From positions 930,001-994,000 of the forward strand of contig NZ_AP018365.1 in assembly GCF_016756395.1 (NCBI RefSeq): 64,000 nt of DNA. The letters are read 5' to 3'. Shown here one piece after another: positions 33,388 to 42,785 of the stretch. The notes under the pieces are model-generated. The model saw nothing but the letters and a program-made list of their open reading frames with translations, did not search any database and was not told the origin of the DNA. Origin of the DNA: Streptomyces sp. SN-593 (GTDB taxonomy: Bacteria; Actinomycetota; Actinomycetes; Streptomycetales; Streptomycetaceae). Both the position numbers and the translations under genes were made by a program. Positions within the stretch are counted from its first letter, which is position 1; the number at the start of each line of letters is the position of its first letter.

Positions 33388-33981
33388 TCAGCTCCCCGCG
33401 CGCACGGCGGACACGAAGAGTTCATGCACCCGGTGGTCGCCGGTCAGCTCCGGATGGAACGAGGTGGCCAGCACGTTTCCCTGCCGTACCGCGACGATGT
33501 GGCCGTCGTACTCGGCGAGCACCTCGGTGCTCGCGCCGACCGACTCCACCCAGGGCGCGCGGATGAAGACGCCCTCGACGGGCCCGCCGGGCACGCCGCG
33601 CACGTCGACGAACGCCTCGAAGGACTCGTTCTGCCGGCCGAAGGCGTTGCGGCGCACGATCATGTCGATGCCGCCGAACGTCTCCTGCCCGGATCGCGGG
33701 TCGAGGATCTTGTCGGCGAGCATGATCAGGCCGGCGCAGGTGCCGTAGACCGGCAGCCCGGCGCGGATCGCGGCGCGCAGCGGTTCGGTGAGCCCGAACA
33801 GCGCGGCGAGCTTGGAGATCGTGGTGGACTCGCCGCCGGGTATCACCAGGCCGTCCAGCGCGGCCAGTTCCTCGGGGCGCCGGACCGCCGTGGCCGCGGC
33901 GTCCGCCGCGGCCAGGGCCGTCAGGTGCTCTCGGACGTCGCCCTGGAGGGCCAGGACGCCGATGGTGGGAGAACTCGTCAT
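33388..33981 (-). CDS. pdxT: Pyridoxal 5'-phosphate synthase glutaminase subunit
   Basis: A 197-residue class I glutamine amidotransferase feeding ammonia to PdxS. '[12 protein letters not shown]' is the N-terminus and '[12 protein letters not shown]' the oxyanion region. The nucleophile Cys is in '[11 protein letters not shown]', and the His/Glu pair is in '[18 protein letters not shown]'. Start at ATG 33981, 7 bp after the pdxS stop, so the two subunits are co-expressed. Confidence 0.96.
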   Translation of the reverse strand: MTSSPTIGVLALQGDVREHLTALAAADAAATAVRRPEELAALDGLVIPGGESTTISKLAALFGLTEPLRAAIRAGLPVYGTCAGLIMLADKILDPRSGQETFGGIDMIVRRNAFGRQNESFEAFVDVRGVPGGPVEGVFIRAPWVESVGASTEVLAEYDGHIVAVRQGNVLATSFHPELTGDHRVHELFVSAVRAGS

Positions 33982-33988
33982 CGTCGCC

Positions 33989-34903
33989 TTACCAGCCGCG
34001 GTTGGCGTAGTGCTCGGACTCCGGCAGCGTGTCGATGTTGATGCCGACCATCGCCTCGCCGAGGTTCCGGGAGGAGTCCGCGATGACCTTCGGGTCGTCG
34101 AAGAAGGTGGTGGCGCGGACGATGGCCGCGGCGCGCTTGGCCGGGTCGCCGGACTTGAAGATGCCGGAGCCGACGAAGACGCCCTCGGCGCCGAGCTGGC
34201 GCATCAGCGCGGCGTCGGCCGGGGTGGCCACGCCGCCTGCGGAGAAGAGCACCACCGGCAGCTTGCCGAGTTCGGCGACCTCGCGGACCAGCTCGTACGG
34301 CGCGCGCAGCTCCTTGGCGGCGGCGAACAGCTCGTTGTTGTCCAGGCCGCGCAGGCGGGAGATCTCGCCCTTGATCTGCCGCAGGTGGCGGACGGCCTCG
34401 ACCACGTTGCCGGTGCCGGCCTCGCCCTTGGAGCGGATCATCGCGGCGCCCTCGGCGATCCGCCGCAGCGCCTCGCCGAGGTTGGTGGCGCCGCACACGA
34501 ACGGGGTGGTGAAGGCCCACTTGTCGGAGTGGTTGACCTCGTCAGCGGGGGTCAGCACCTCCGACTCGTCGATGTAGTCCACGCCGAGCGACTGGAGCAC
34601 CTGGGCCTCGACGAAGTGGCCGATCCGGGACTTGGCCATCACCGGGATCGACACGGCGCCGATGATGCCGTCGATCATGTCCGGGTCGGACATGCGGGCC
34701 ACGCCGCCGTCCTTGCGGATGTCGGCGGGCACCCGCTCCAGCGCCATGACGGCGACCGCGCCGGCGTCCTCGGCGATCCGCGCCTGCTCGGGCGTGACGA
34801 CGTCCATGATCACGCCGCCCTTGAGCTGCTCGGCCATGCCGCGCTTGACGCGGGCGGTGCCGGTCTCGGGGGACGCTGCTGGGGACGGGGAAGCGGTGGA
34901 CAC
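33989..34903 (-). CDS. pdxS: Pyridoxal 5'-phosphate synthase lyase subunit
   Basis: A 304-residue (beta/alpha)8 enzyme making PLP from ribose 5-phosphate, glyceraldehyde 3-phosphate and ammonia. '[20 protein letters not shown]' is the conserved N-terminus with its catalytic Lys, and '[14 protein letters not shown]' and '[20 protein letters not shown]' are signature segments. I chose GTG 34903 (GAGG 6 nt upstream) over an ATG 17 codons earlier. It forms an operon with pdxT. Confidence 0.96.
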   Translation of the reverse strand: MSTASPSPAASPETGTARVKRGMAEQLKGGVIMDVVTPEQARIAEDAGAVAVMALERVPADIRKDGGVARMSDPDMIDGIIGAVSIPVMAKSRIGHFVEAQVLQSLGVDYIDESEVLTPADEVNHSDKWAFTTPFVCGATNLGEALRRIAEGAAMIRSKGEAGTGNVVEAVRHLRQIKGEISRLRGLDNNELFAAAKELRAPYELVREVAELGKLPVVLFSAGGVATPADAALMRQLGAEGVFVGSGIFKSGDPAKRAAAIVRATTFFDDPKVIADSSRNLGEAMVGINIDTLPESEHYANRGW

Positions 34904-35018
34904 GGTTGACCTCACTCCTGGCGGGTGGACTTGCGAACTGGCGTGCTCCTTCATCGTCCGGCGGCGCGTGGACCGGCGGAAAGGGCCAATTCGGCGCAGG
35001 TGGCTCCCCCGGACACGC

Positions 35019-35567
35019 CTACCCGGCGGTGGCGCCGTCGGCGGTGAGCACCGCCGGCGGTTCGTCGTCCATCTCGAAGGCGAGCGGGAACGGGGCGTGG
35101 CCGGCCAGGCGCAGCCAGCGCACCAGCCGGTGCCGGCGCAGCGCCCGCGCGGCGCGCACCGCGTCGTTGTGGAAGCGCCGGGCCATCGGCACCCTGCGCA
35201 CCGCCCGGGTCAGCTCGCCGACGATGTCCGTGCCGCCGGGCGCGGCCTGCACCTCGGCGACCGCGTCGGGCTCGGCGAACACCGCGCGCAGCGCCTGGCT
35301 CAGCTCGCTCTCGGCGACCTCGCGCTGGTCCGGCTCGGCCTGGCGGGCGGCGTGGGCGGCCTCGTAGAGCACGATGGAGGCGGCCGGGTCGAGCACGCCC
35401 GAGGTCGCCAGTTCCTGGGCGACCGAGGCGCGGCGCAGCAGTTGGGCGTCCAGGGCGGCGCGGGCGGCGTCGATCCGGGCGTGCAGGCGGTCCAGCCGGC
35501 CGGCGGTCCAGCTCAGGTACATCCCGAGCAGGATCAGTGCGGCGACGACGCAAATCACGGTGGTCAC
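35019..35567 (-). CDS. LemA-like membrane protein
   Basis: A 182-residue protein. It has an N-terminal membrane helix ('[20 protein letters not shown]'), then '[23 protein letters not shown]', which parallels the LemA 'R...V..A...id.qLkrR' segment. Near the C-terminus '[36 protein letters not shown]' corresponds to the LemA 'YNdaVr.YN......P' helix. LemA proteins are inner-membrane helical proteins of uncertain function. It lies between pdxS and the PIM genes, a site that holds a conserved unknown in Streptomyces. Confidence 0.65.
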   Translation of the reverse strand: MTTVICVVAALILLGMYLSWTAGRLDRLHARIDAARAALDAQLLRRASVAQELATSGVLDPAASIVLYEAAHAARQAEPDQREVAESELSQALRAVFAEPDAVAEVQAAPGGTDIVGELTRAVRRVPMARRFHNDAVRAARALRRHRLVRWLRLAGHAPFPLAFEMDDEPPAVLTADGATAG

Positions 35568-35635
35568 CGCGGCACCCTATTCCCCCGGGCCGCCGCGGTC
35601 CGGCGCGACGGGCCTCGCGGTGGACGGCCGGGCGA

Positions 35636-35698
35636 CCGCGCGGTCGCCCGCACTCCCCATGAGTGCGGCCGGCCGCGCGGTCGCCCGCACTCATGGGG
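35636..35698. repeat. Direct plus inverted repeat structure between LemA-like gene and pimA
   Basis: A 20-bp direct repeat (35636-35655 and 35673-35692) interlocks with a 14-bp inverted repeat (35655-35668 and 35685-35698, 16-nt loop). The inverted part can fold as a terminator after pimA on the minus strand. The direct repeat suggests a duplication event. Confidence 0.7.
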
Positions 35699-35717
35699 AC
35701 GGACGTGCCCCGCGCGG

Positions 35718-36839
35718 TCAGGGCGCCGGACGGACGGCCTCCGCGCCGGCCGTGACGGTCTCGTAGACCGAGAGGATCTCCGCGGCCACCACGGACCAGT
35801 CGAACCGGCGGACGTGGGCGGACGCGCGGGTGCGCAGCTCCTCGCGGCGGGCGGCGTCGCCGAGCACGCGGACCGCGGCGGCCGCCAGCGCGTCGGCGTC
35901 GCCGTTCGGGAACAGCTCCCCCGCGCTGCCCTGCCCGAGCACCTGCGCGAAGGCGTCGAGGTCGGCGGCGAGCACCGCGGCCCCCGCGGACATCGCCTCC
36001 ACCAGGATGATCCCGAAGCTCTCGCCGCCGAGGTTGGGCGCGACGTAGAGGTCCACGCTGCGCAGCAGCCGCGCCTTGTCCTCGTCGCTGACCATCCCCA
36101 GGAACTCGACCCGGTCGTGGAGCGCGGCCGGCAGCGGCTCCAGGGCCTCGCGCTGGTCGCCGCGTCCGGCCACCAGGAGCCGCGCGCCGGGCCGCTCCGC
36201 GACGATGCCGGGCAGCGCCCGCATCAGGACCTGCAACCCCTTGCGGGGCTCGTCGATGCGCCCGATGAACCCGATCGTGTCCCCCTGCCACTGCGGCTTC
36301 GGCTCCGCGGCGGCGAAGAAGCCGACGTCCACGCCGTTGGGGATGACGACCGCGTCGCCGCCCAGGTGCTCGACCAGGGTGCGCCGGGCGTACTCGCTGA
36401 CCGCGATCCGGGCGCTGATCTTCTCCAGCGCGGGCTGGAGGATCGGGTAGGCCGCGATCATCGCGCGGGAGCGGGGGTTGGAGGTGTGGAAGGTCGCCAC
36501 GATCGGGCCGCGGGCCGCCCAGCAGGCGAGCAGCCCGAGCGAGGGCGAGGTGGGTTCGTGGATGTGGATGACGTCGAAGCCGCCGTCGTGCAGCCAGCGG
36601 CGGACCCGCGCGGCCGACAGGAAGCCGAAGTTCAGCCGCGCCACGGAGCCGTTGTAGGGCACGGGCACCGCCCGGCCCGCGGAGACCGCGTACGGCGGCA
36701 GCGGTGTCCCGTCGTCGGCCGGGGCGAGCACCGAGACGTGGTGCCCGAGCGCGATGAGGTGCTCGGCGAGGTCGCGGATGTGGTACTGGACGCCGCCGGG
36801 GACGTCCCAGGAGTACGGGCAGACGATCCCGATCCTCAC
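35718..36839 (-). CDS. pimA: Phosphatidylinositol alpha-mannosyltransferase (PimA-like GT4)
   Basis: A 373-residue GT-B glycosyltransferase. 'IGIVCPYSWDVPGGVQYHIRDLAEHL' is the PimA N-terminus, 'FHTSNPRSR' lies in the acceptor half, and 'NLGGESFGIILVEAMSAG' holds the EX7E motif of GT4 enzymes. PimA transfers mannose from GDP-mannose to phosphatidylinositol at the inner membrane face. The ATG overlaps the patA stop by 4 bp. Context with patA and pgsA strongly supports the assignment. Confidence 0.92.
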   Translation of the reverse strand: MRIGIVCPYSWDVPGGVQYHIRDLAEHLIALGHHVSVLAPADDGTPLPPYAVSAGRAVPVPYNGSVARLNFGFLSAARVRRWLHDGGFDVIHIHEPTSPSLGLLACWAARGPIVATFHTSNPRSRAMIAAYPILQPALEKISARIAVSEYARRTLVEHLGGDAVVIPNGVDVGFFAAAEPKPQWQGDTIGFIGRIDEPRKGLQVLMRALPGIVAERPGARLLVAGRGDQREALEPLPAALHDRVEFLGMVSDEDKARLLRSVDLYVAPNLGGESFGIILVEAMSAGAAVLAADLDAFAQVLGQGSAGELFPNGDADALAAAAVRVLGDAARREELRTRASAHVRRFDWSVVAAEILSVYETVTAGAEAVRPAP

Positions 36840-37903
36840 GTTCGCTCCGTCTTCGGGGGCTCGTTCGGGGTGGGGCCGGGCGGCGGCTGCTCCGCCCCCA
36901 CGGTGCCGTCCGGCGGCTGCTCCGCCCCCGCGGGGCTGTCCGGCGGCTCGGCGGCGGGAGTCCCGGGCGGCTCGGGCGCGGCGGGGGCGGGCGGCGGCTG
37001 CGCCCCGGTGCCCGGGCGCTGCGGCAGGTCGCTCAGCCAGAGGCGTTGCAGCATGTGCCAGTCCTGCGGGTGCTCCGCGATGCCGGACGCGTACGTGTTC
37101 GCCAGTACCTGGGTCATCACCGCCGTGCGGCTCGCGCGGTCGCCGTCGGCGGGCACCTCGACCGGGGGGTGCACCTTGCCCTGCATGACCGGCGACCCGT
37201 CGTACCAGAGGGTGACCGGCAGCAGCAGCGCGCCGGTCTGCTGGGCGAGCATCGCCGGGCCGGCCGGCATCCGGGTTTTCTCGCCGAAGAAGTCGACCTC
37301 AACCCCGCTGCTGGACAGGTCGCGGTCGGCGACCAGGCAGACCAGGCCGCCCGCGCGCAGCCGCCGCGCGAGGGTGCCGAACGCGGAGCCGCCGGTGTGC
37401 GGCAGGACCTCCATGCCCAGGCTCTCGCGGTAGGCCACGAACCGGTCGTAGAGGGTCTCCGGCTTGAGGCGCTCGGCGACCGTGGTGAACGGCGTCTCCA
37501 GCTTGGTGGTGACCCAGGCGCCGGCGAGGTCGTAGTTGCCCATGTGCGGGAGCGCGAGGATGACCCCGCGGCCCGCGGCGAGGCCGTCGGTCAGCCAGTG
37601 CACGTCCTGCGGGGCGAAGCCGGAGCGGACGCGGTCCTCGCTCCAGGCCGGCAGCCGGAAGGACTCCATCCAGTACCGCAAGTAGGAGCGCATGCCCTGC
37701 CGGGACAGTTCGCGCAGCCGGTCGGGGCCCGCGCCGGGGACCACGCGGGCCAGGTTCGCCTCCAGCCGCCGCACGCCGGTGCCGCGCTGCCGCCACGCCG
37801 CGTCGGCGATGGTCCGGCCCAGCGCCCTGGCCGCCGGTTCCGGCAGCGTCTTCACCGCGCTCCAGCCGAGCCCGTACAGGCCGTCGGTGAGGCGTTCCCT
37901 CAC
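36836..37903 (-). CDS. Phosphatidylinositol mannoside acyltransferase (PatA-like)
   Basis: A 355-residue LpxL/HtrB-type acyltransferase. The catalytic HX4D motif is 'HMGNYD' in 'LALPHMGNYDLAG'. 'GGLVCLVADRDLSSSGVEV' and 'LPVTLWYDGSP' are family segments. Homologues acylate the mannose of PIM1/PIM2. The last 60 residues are Pro/Glu/Gly-rich with two 'PPDG/AEQPP' repeats and seem dispensable. The start is GTG 37903, in a GTGA overlap with pgsA; the stop overlaps pimA. The three genes form a coupled operon. Confidence 0.9.
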   Translation of the reverse strand: MRERLTDGLYGLGWSAVKTLPEPAARALGRTIADAAWRQRGTGVRRLEANLARVVPGAGPDRLRELSRQGMRSYLRYWMESFRLPAWSEDRVRSGFAPQDVHWLTDGLAAGRGVILALPHMGNYDLAGAWVTTKLETPFTTVAERLKPETLYDRFVAYRESLGMEVLPHTGGSAFGTLARRLRAGGLVCLVADRDLSSSGVEVDFFGEKTRMPAGPAMLAQQTGALLLPVTLWYDGSPVMQGKVHPPVEVPADGDRASRTAVMTQVLANTYASGIAEHPQDWHMLQRLWLSDLPQRPGTGAQPPPAPAAPEPPGTPAAEPPDSPAGAEQPPDGTVGAEQPPPGPTPNEPPKTERT

Positions 37904-38574
37904 ACTCCGCTCCCTTGGCTGACCGCCCGCTCGGCGGCCTCCGCGTCGGCCTCGGCGGCCTCCCGGCGCACCGTGACGACCCGCTGGATCAGGGTGACGA
38001 GGCTGCCGACGGCGACGACCCACAGCGCGATCGGCAGCAGCCACTGGATGCCGGGCACGCCGAAGGTGCGGTGGAAGCCGGACAGGCCGCACAGCACCAG
38101 CGTGATCACCAGGCGCTCGGAGCGCTCGACCAGGCCGTTGACCGCGACCTTGAGGCCGATCGCCTCGCCGCGCGCCTTGGTGTAGGAGACCACCTGGCCG
38201 CTGGCGAGGCAGAAGATGGTGACCGCGCACAGTACGAGGTCGTCGCCGCGGCCGGCGTACCAGAGCGCCAGGCCGCCGAAGACGGCGCCGTCGGCGACGC
38301 GGTCCAGGGTGGAGTCCAGGAACGCGCCCCAGCGGCTGGAGCGGCCGGACTGCCGGGCCATGTTGCCGTCGACCAGGTCCGAGAAGACGAACAGGGTGAT
38401 GACGACGGTGCCCCAGAAGAACTCGCCCCTGGGGTAGAAGGCCAGGGCGCCAACGACGACACCCGCGGTGCCGATCAGGGTCACCGTGTCCGGCGACACC
38501 CCCTTGCGCAGGAGGAATCCGGCGAACGGCGTGAGAACACGCGTGAAGAACGCACGCGCGTACTTGTTCAGCAT
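37900..38574 (-). CDS. pgsA: Phosphatidylinositol phosphate synthase (CDP-alcohol phosphotransferase)
   Basis: A 224-residue six-helix membrane enzyme. The CDP-alcohol phosphotransferase signature DGxxAR...GxxxDxxxD is complete in 'DGNMARQSGRSSRWGAFLD' followed by 'STLDRVAD'. In the actinobacterial PIM operon this enzyme makes phosphatidylinositol phosphate from CDP-diacylglycerol and inositol phosphate. ATG 38574 with GGAAGG just upstream gives the expected 'MLNKYARAFFTRVLTPFAG'. It is the first gene of pgsA-patA-pimA. Confidence 0.92.
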   Translation of the reverse strand: MLNKYARAFFTRVLTPFAGFLLRKGVSPDTVTLIGTAGVVVGALAFYPRGEFFWGTVVITLFVFSDLVDGNMARQSGRSSRWGAFLDSTLDRVADGAVFGGLALWYAGRGDDLVLCAVTIFCLASGQVVSYTKARGEAIGLKVAVNGLVERSERLVITLVLCGLSGFHRTFGVPGIQWLLPIALWVVAVGSLVTLIQRVVTVRREAAEADAEAAERAVSQGSGV

Positions 38575-38759
38575 GGCCTTCCCGACAGGTCGGTGGGGTT
38601 CGGAACGGGAACGGGCTGCTCGCGGGTCCCCGCACACGGCAGCCGGAGCGGCTGCCGGAGGGCCCATCGTAGCCAGACCGGGCCCCAGGTGCCCGGACGG
38701 GCGTACCGTCGGAGGGGAACTGTACGCACCCGCGGAGCGAACCCCGGGAGGCGGGACGC

Positions 38760-41003
38760 ATGAGTGGTGGCGGTAGGAAGGACGCGGCACCAGGGGCCGC
38801 CGGAGACGTACCGGCGGCGGCCGCCGGCGGGAGCCGCCCGCAGGAGGTGCGCAACGTGGTCCTGGTCGGCCACAGCGGCGCGGGCAAGACCACCTTGGTG
38901 GAGGCGCTGGCCCTGGCGACGGGAGCCGTCGGCCGGGCGGGGCGGGTGGAGGACGGCGGCTCGCTCTCCGACCGCGACGGGATCGAGCGGCGCCAGCAGC
39001 GCTCCGTCCAGTTGTCCCTGGTGCCGGTGGAGTGGGGCGGGGTCCGGATCAACCTCCTGGACACCCCCGGGTACGCCGACTTCGTCGGGGAGTTGAGGGC
39101 CGGTCTGCGGGCGGCGGACGCGGCCCTCTTCGTCGTCTCGGCCGCGCAGGACGGCGAGGGGATCGGCGGCGCGACCCGCATGGTGTGGGACGAGTGCGCC
39201 GCGGTCGGCATGCCGCGCGCGGTGGTGGTCACGCACCTGGAGTCCGCGCGGGCCGGCTTCGAGGAGACGGCCGCGCAGTGCGCGCGGGAGCTGGGCGGCG
39301 ACGACCCGGACGCGGTGCTGCCGCTGTACCTGCCGGTGCGCGGCCCGGCGGGACCCGACGGCCACGCCCCGGTCACCGGCCTGGTCGGGCTGCTCACCGG
39401 CCGGGTCCACGACTACTCCTCCGGCGAGCGGGTGGAGGCCGACCCGGATCCGGCGACCGCCGCGCGGCTGGCCGGGGCCCGCGACCGGCTGGTCGAGGGG
39501 ATCATCGCCGAGAGCGAGGACGAGACGCTGATGGACCGCTACCTCGGCGGCGAGGCCCTCGACACCGGCACGCTCCTCGCGGACCTGGAGCGGGCCGTGG
39601 CCCGCGGCGGCTTCCACCCGGTGCTGGCCGCCGCGCCCGCCGCCGAGGGCGCCCGCCAGGGACTGGGCACCGTGGAACTGCTGGAGCTGGTCACCCGGGG
39701 GTTCCCCACCCCGCTGGAGCGCGCCGCACCGCCGGTCACCGATCCCGAGGGGCACCCCCGGCCGGCGCTGGCCTGCGACCCGGACGGCCCGCTGGCCGCC
39801 GAGGTGGTCAGGACGGCCTCCGACCCGTACGTCGGCCGGCTGAGCCTGGTGCGGGTCTTCTCCGGCACGCTGCGGCCCGACGAGACGGTGCACGTGTCCG
39901 GGCACGGCCTGCGCGACCGCGGCCACGAGGACCACGACGTGGACGAGCGGGTGGGCGCGCTGTCGTCGCCGTCCGGCCGGCAGCAGCGCCCGGTGCCGTC
40001 CGCGTCCGCCGGCGACCTGGTGTGCGTGGCGCGGCTGGCCCGGGCCGAGACCGGCGACACGCTCTCCGACCCGGACCACCCGCTGCTGATGGCGCCGTGG
40101 CGGATGCCCGACCCGCTGCTGCCGGTCGCGATCGAGGCGCACGGCAACGCCGACGAGGACAAGTTCTCCCAGGGCCTGGCCCGGCTGGTGGCCGAGGACC
40201 CCACCATGCGGCTGGAGCAGAACCCCGACACCCACCAGGTGGTGCTGTGGTGCATGGGAGAGGCGCACGCCGAGGTGGCGCTGGAGCGGCTGCGCGGCCG
40301 CTACGGGGTGCGGGTCGACGCGGTCGAGCACCGGGTGCCGCTGCGCGAGACGTTCGGCCGGGCCGTGAGCGCCCGCGGCCGGCACGTGAAGCAGTCCGGC
40401 GGGCACGGCCAGTTCGCGATCTGCGACATCGAGGTGGAGCCGCTGCCGGCGGGCTCGGGCGTCGAGTTCGTCGACAGGGTGGTCGGCGGGGCGGTGCCGC
40501 GCCAGTTCGTCCCGTCGGTCGAGAAGGGCGTGCGCGCGCAGGCCGAGCGCGGGGTGACCGCCGGCATCCCGCTGGTCGACGTCCGGGTCACGCTCACGGA
40601 CGGCAAGGCGCACTCGGTGGACTCCTCCGACGCCGCCTTCCAGACCGCGGGCGCGCTGGCGCTGCGCGAGGCGGCCGCCGGGTGCGGCATCCGGCTGCTC
40701 GAACCGGTCGACGAGGTCGGGGTGCTGGTGCCGGACGCCTACGTCGGCCCGGTGATGAGCGACCTGTCCGGCCGGCGCGGCCGCGTGCTCGGCGCCGAAC
40801 CGGCGGGCGCGGGCCGCTCGTTGGTGCGCGCCGAGGTGCCGGAGACCGAGATCGGCCGGTACGCCGTGGAACTGCGCTCCCTGTCGCACGGCACCGGCCG
40901 GTTCAGCCGCCACTATGCCCGCCATGAGCCGATGCCCACACAACTCGCGGCGAAAATGCACCACTTGGAGGGAGCGGAAGAGCAGACCGCGCGCGCCAGG
41001 TGA
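38760..41003 (+). CDS. Elongation factor G-like GTPase (EF-G2 type)
   Basis: A 747-residue translational-GTPase-like protein. G1 'GHSGAGKT' is at 37-44 and G3 'DTPGYADF' follows. Domains II to V are present, including 'RHVKQSGGHGQFAICDIEVEPL' (domain IV) and 'GPVMSDLSGRRGRVLG' (domain V). The G4 position reads 'VVVTHLESA' rather than NKxD, so nucleotide specificity may differ. EF-G2-type proteins do not replace EF-G in translocation as far as is known. ATG 38760 has GGGAGG upstream. It diverges from pgsA. Confidence 0.9.
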   Translation: MSGGGRKDAAPGAAGDVPAAAAGGSRPQEVRNVVLVGHSGAGKTTLVEALALATGAVGRAGRVEDGGSLSDRDGIERRQQRSVQLSLVPVEWGGVRINLLDTPGYADFVGELRAGLRAADAALFVVSAAQDGEGIGGATRMVWDECAAVGMPRAVVVTHLESARAGFEETAAQCARELGGDDPDAVLPLYLPVRGPAGPDGHAPVTGLVGLLTGRVHDYSSGERVEADPDPATAARLAGARDRLVEGIIAESEDETLMDRYLGGEALDTGTLLADLERAVARGGFHPVLAAAPAAEGARQGLGTVELLELVTRGFPTPLERAAPPVTDPEGHPRPALACDPDGPLAAEVVRTASDPYVGRLSLVRVFSGTLRPDETVHVSGHGLRDRGHEDHDVDERVGALSSPSGRQQRPVPSASAGDLVCVARLARAETGDTLSDPDHPLLMAPWRMPDPLLPVAIEAHGNADEDKFSQGLARLVAEDPTMRLEQNPDTHQVVLWCMGEAHAEVALERLRGRYGVRVDAVEHRVPLRETFGRAVSARGRHVKQSGGHGQFAICDIEVEPLPAGSGVEFVDRVVGGAVPRQFVPSVEKGVRAQAERGVTAGIPLVDVRVTLTDGKAHSVDSSDAAFQTAGALALREAAAGCGIRLLEPVDEVGVLVPDAYVGPVMSDLSGRRGRVLGAEPAGAGRSLVRAEVPETEIGRYAVELRSLSHGTGRFSRHYARHEPMPTQLAAKMHHLEGAEEQTARAR

Positions 41004-41119
41004 CCCCCCGCCGGTAATGTGGTGAGTGCTCCGAACGTGTGATGCGGCCCGGTACGGGGAAAGGGCCGGTCGGAGCCGGTTCCGTGCAGGGTGCGGTCGG
41101 ATGGCGAGTGGGGGCTGCG

Positions 41120-42769
41120 GTGACAGACGGGTTCGACTTCAGCCCGGGAGCGCAGGTCCCGCTCCTGGGCACCGACGGGGAGACGGCGGCCACGCAGGCG
41201 CTCGCCTCCGCCGCGTACCGGGACTCCTCGATGCAGGACCTGATCGGCATCAGCGACGGGGCTAAGGTCACCCCGCCCCGGCTGTCGCTGTTCGAGCCGA
41301 ACCTCGGCGAGGCGTTCGCCCGCGCCGTCCAGGTCCGGATGCTCGGCGCCGCGCGCGGCGAGCTCGTCCAGTCCTTCGGCATCGAGCCGCAGACCGTCGT
41401 CGAGCACTGCCTGGCCGCCACCCGGATCCGGCAGGAGCGCGACAACCAGCTCAGCATCGTGATGGGCGTGTGCGGGGTGCTCTTCCTGCCCGGCACCCTG
41501 CTGTGGCTCGGCGCCTTCCAGCTACGCCGCTCGCTGGCCGGGCTGAAGGCGAAGGGCAACCGGGCCGGCGTGCTGGGCGGCGCGGTGCTCGCGGTCGCCG
41601 CCCTCCTGGCGGTCCTGCTGGCCATCAAGCCGCCCTTCAGCGGTTTCTGGCGGGAGTACTTCCGGGTGATGATGGTCGTACCGGTGATCGGCTGGTACCT
41701 CGCCCGCCGGATCTGCGAGCGCACCGCCAAGGACCTGCGGGCCCGCTGGGGTGACCTGGCCGGCGGCTCCGTGATCGGCGCGAAGATCCCCGAGGCGGTG
41801 CCCCGCAACCCCAACCAGCTCCGGGCGGAGACCCTGCGGCAGAGCCTGGCGAAGCTCGCCGCCGAGCAGAACAGCAACGTCGTCTTCTACGCCGGCCCCA
41901 AGGGGATACTCGGCATGGGCAGCCGCTGGGGTAGCTGGCAGATGGCCGAGGAGCTCGTCCCCCGCGAGGACATGAAGGAGATCAACCCGTTCCGAAGCTG
42001 GGACGTGGTCCGGGCGATCCACGACCGGCTGCGCATGCTGGAGCGCGGCCCCCTGCACACCGGCGGCTTCCCGAAGCCCTCGATACGGCACTGGGTGGTC
42101 GCACCGATCGGCGAGGGCGCCGGCAGCATCTCCCGCCCCACCGGCACCGAGGTCGAGGCGTACACCGTCAAGGACTTCGAGGTCCAGCGGATCTGCAACA
42201 ACCAGCAGTTCGGCAAGGGCAACCGGCACTACCTGGGCGTGCAGTTCGTGCTGTGGGACGGCAACCTCGTCATCACCCTCATGGTCACCGTGACGGTGCT
42301 CGCGCAGACCCTGCGGGTCGAGGTCACCGGCTACGCCCTCGGCCCGATCAAGGGGCTGTTCACCTCGAAGCCGTCGGCGCCGAGCAAGACGGTCAGCAAG
42401 CAGGTGAAGTTCTGGGAGACCAAGACGATCTCGCTGCCGATCGTCACCCCCACCGAGGTGGTCCGCCTCGCCGTCCGCGCCCCCCTGACCCGCTTCCCGT
42501 CGATCCTCGACCACCTCGGCGGCGCCCTGAAGCTGCCCGAGCCGTTCGGGCTGCGCCACACCTGGGCCGACAAGCCCTGGCAGCACCGCTTCATGGCCGA
42601 CGACGCGCTGCGCGCCGCCACGCCCGTGCTGCGCGCGGTGCACGCCGCCGCGATCCAGGTGATGGACGAGAACGGCGTGGACATCAGCCAGTTCACCAGC
42701 CGCTCCATGGCGCTGAGCGGCATGGTCCAGGCGGTCGAGCCGAAGAAGGCGGACGCCTACGACGCGTGA
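41120..42769 (+). CDS. Conserved multi-pass membrane protein of unknown function
   Basis: About 549 residues; not recognised. Transmembrane stretches are seen near 'IVMGVCGVLFLPGTLLWLGA', '[19 protein letters not shown]', 'FRVMMVVPVIGWYLARRI' and, two-thirds along, 'NLVITLMVTVTVLAQTLRVE'. Between them lies a soluble region containing 'VVFYAGPKGILGMGSRWGSW'. The N-terminal 65 residues are soluble and Gly/Ala-rich. The start is uncertain: GTG 41120 follows a G-rich stretch, while ATGs at 41039 and 41042 are also in frame. It follows the EF-G-like gene by 117 bp on the same strand and converges with the HIT gene. Confidence 0.75.
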   Translation: MTDGFDFSPGAQVPLLGTDGETAATQALASAAYRDSSMQDLIGISDGAKVTPPRLSLFEPNLGEAFARAVQVRMLGAARGELVQSFGIEPQTVVEHCLAATRIRQERDNQLSIVMGVCGVLFLPGTLLWLGAFQLRRSLAGLKAKGNRAGVLGGAVLAVAALLAVLLAIKPPFSGFWREYFRVMMVVPVIGWYLARRICERTAKDLRARWGDLAGGSVIGAKIPEAVPRNPNQLRAETLRQSLAKLAAEQNSNVVFYAGPKGILGMGSRWGSWQMAEELVPREDMKEINPFRSWDVVRAIHDRLRMLERGPLHTGGFPKPSIRHWVVAPIGEGAGSISRPTGTEVEAYTVKDFEVQRICNNQQFGKGNRHYLGVQFVLWDGNLVITLMVTVTVLAQTLRVEVTGYALGPIKGLFTSKPSAPSKTVSKQVKFWETKTISLPIVTPTEVVRLAVRAPLTRFPSILDHLGGALKLPEPFGLRHTWADKPWQHRFMADDALRAATPVLRAVHAAAIQVMDENGVDISQFTSRSMALSGMVQAVEPKKADAYDA

Positions 42770-42785
42770 GCCCCCCTCGGGCTCA
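42767..42785. terminator. Short bidirectional terminator spanning two stop codons
   Basis: TGAGCCC-N5-GGGCTCA: a 7-bp stem whose outer ends are the TGA of the membrane protein gene (plus strand) and the TGA of the HIT gene (minus strand). A compact shared terminator for convergent genes. Confidence 0.6.
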
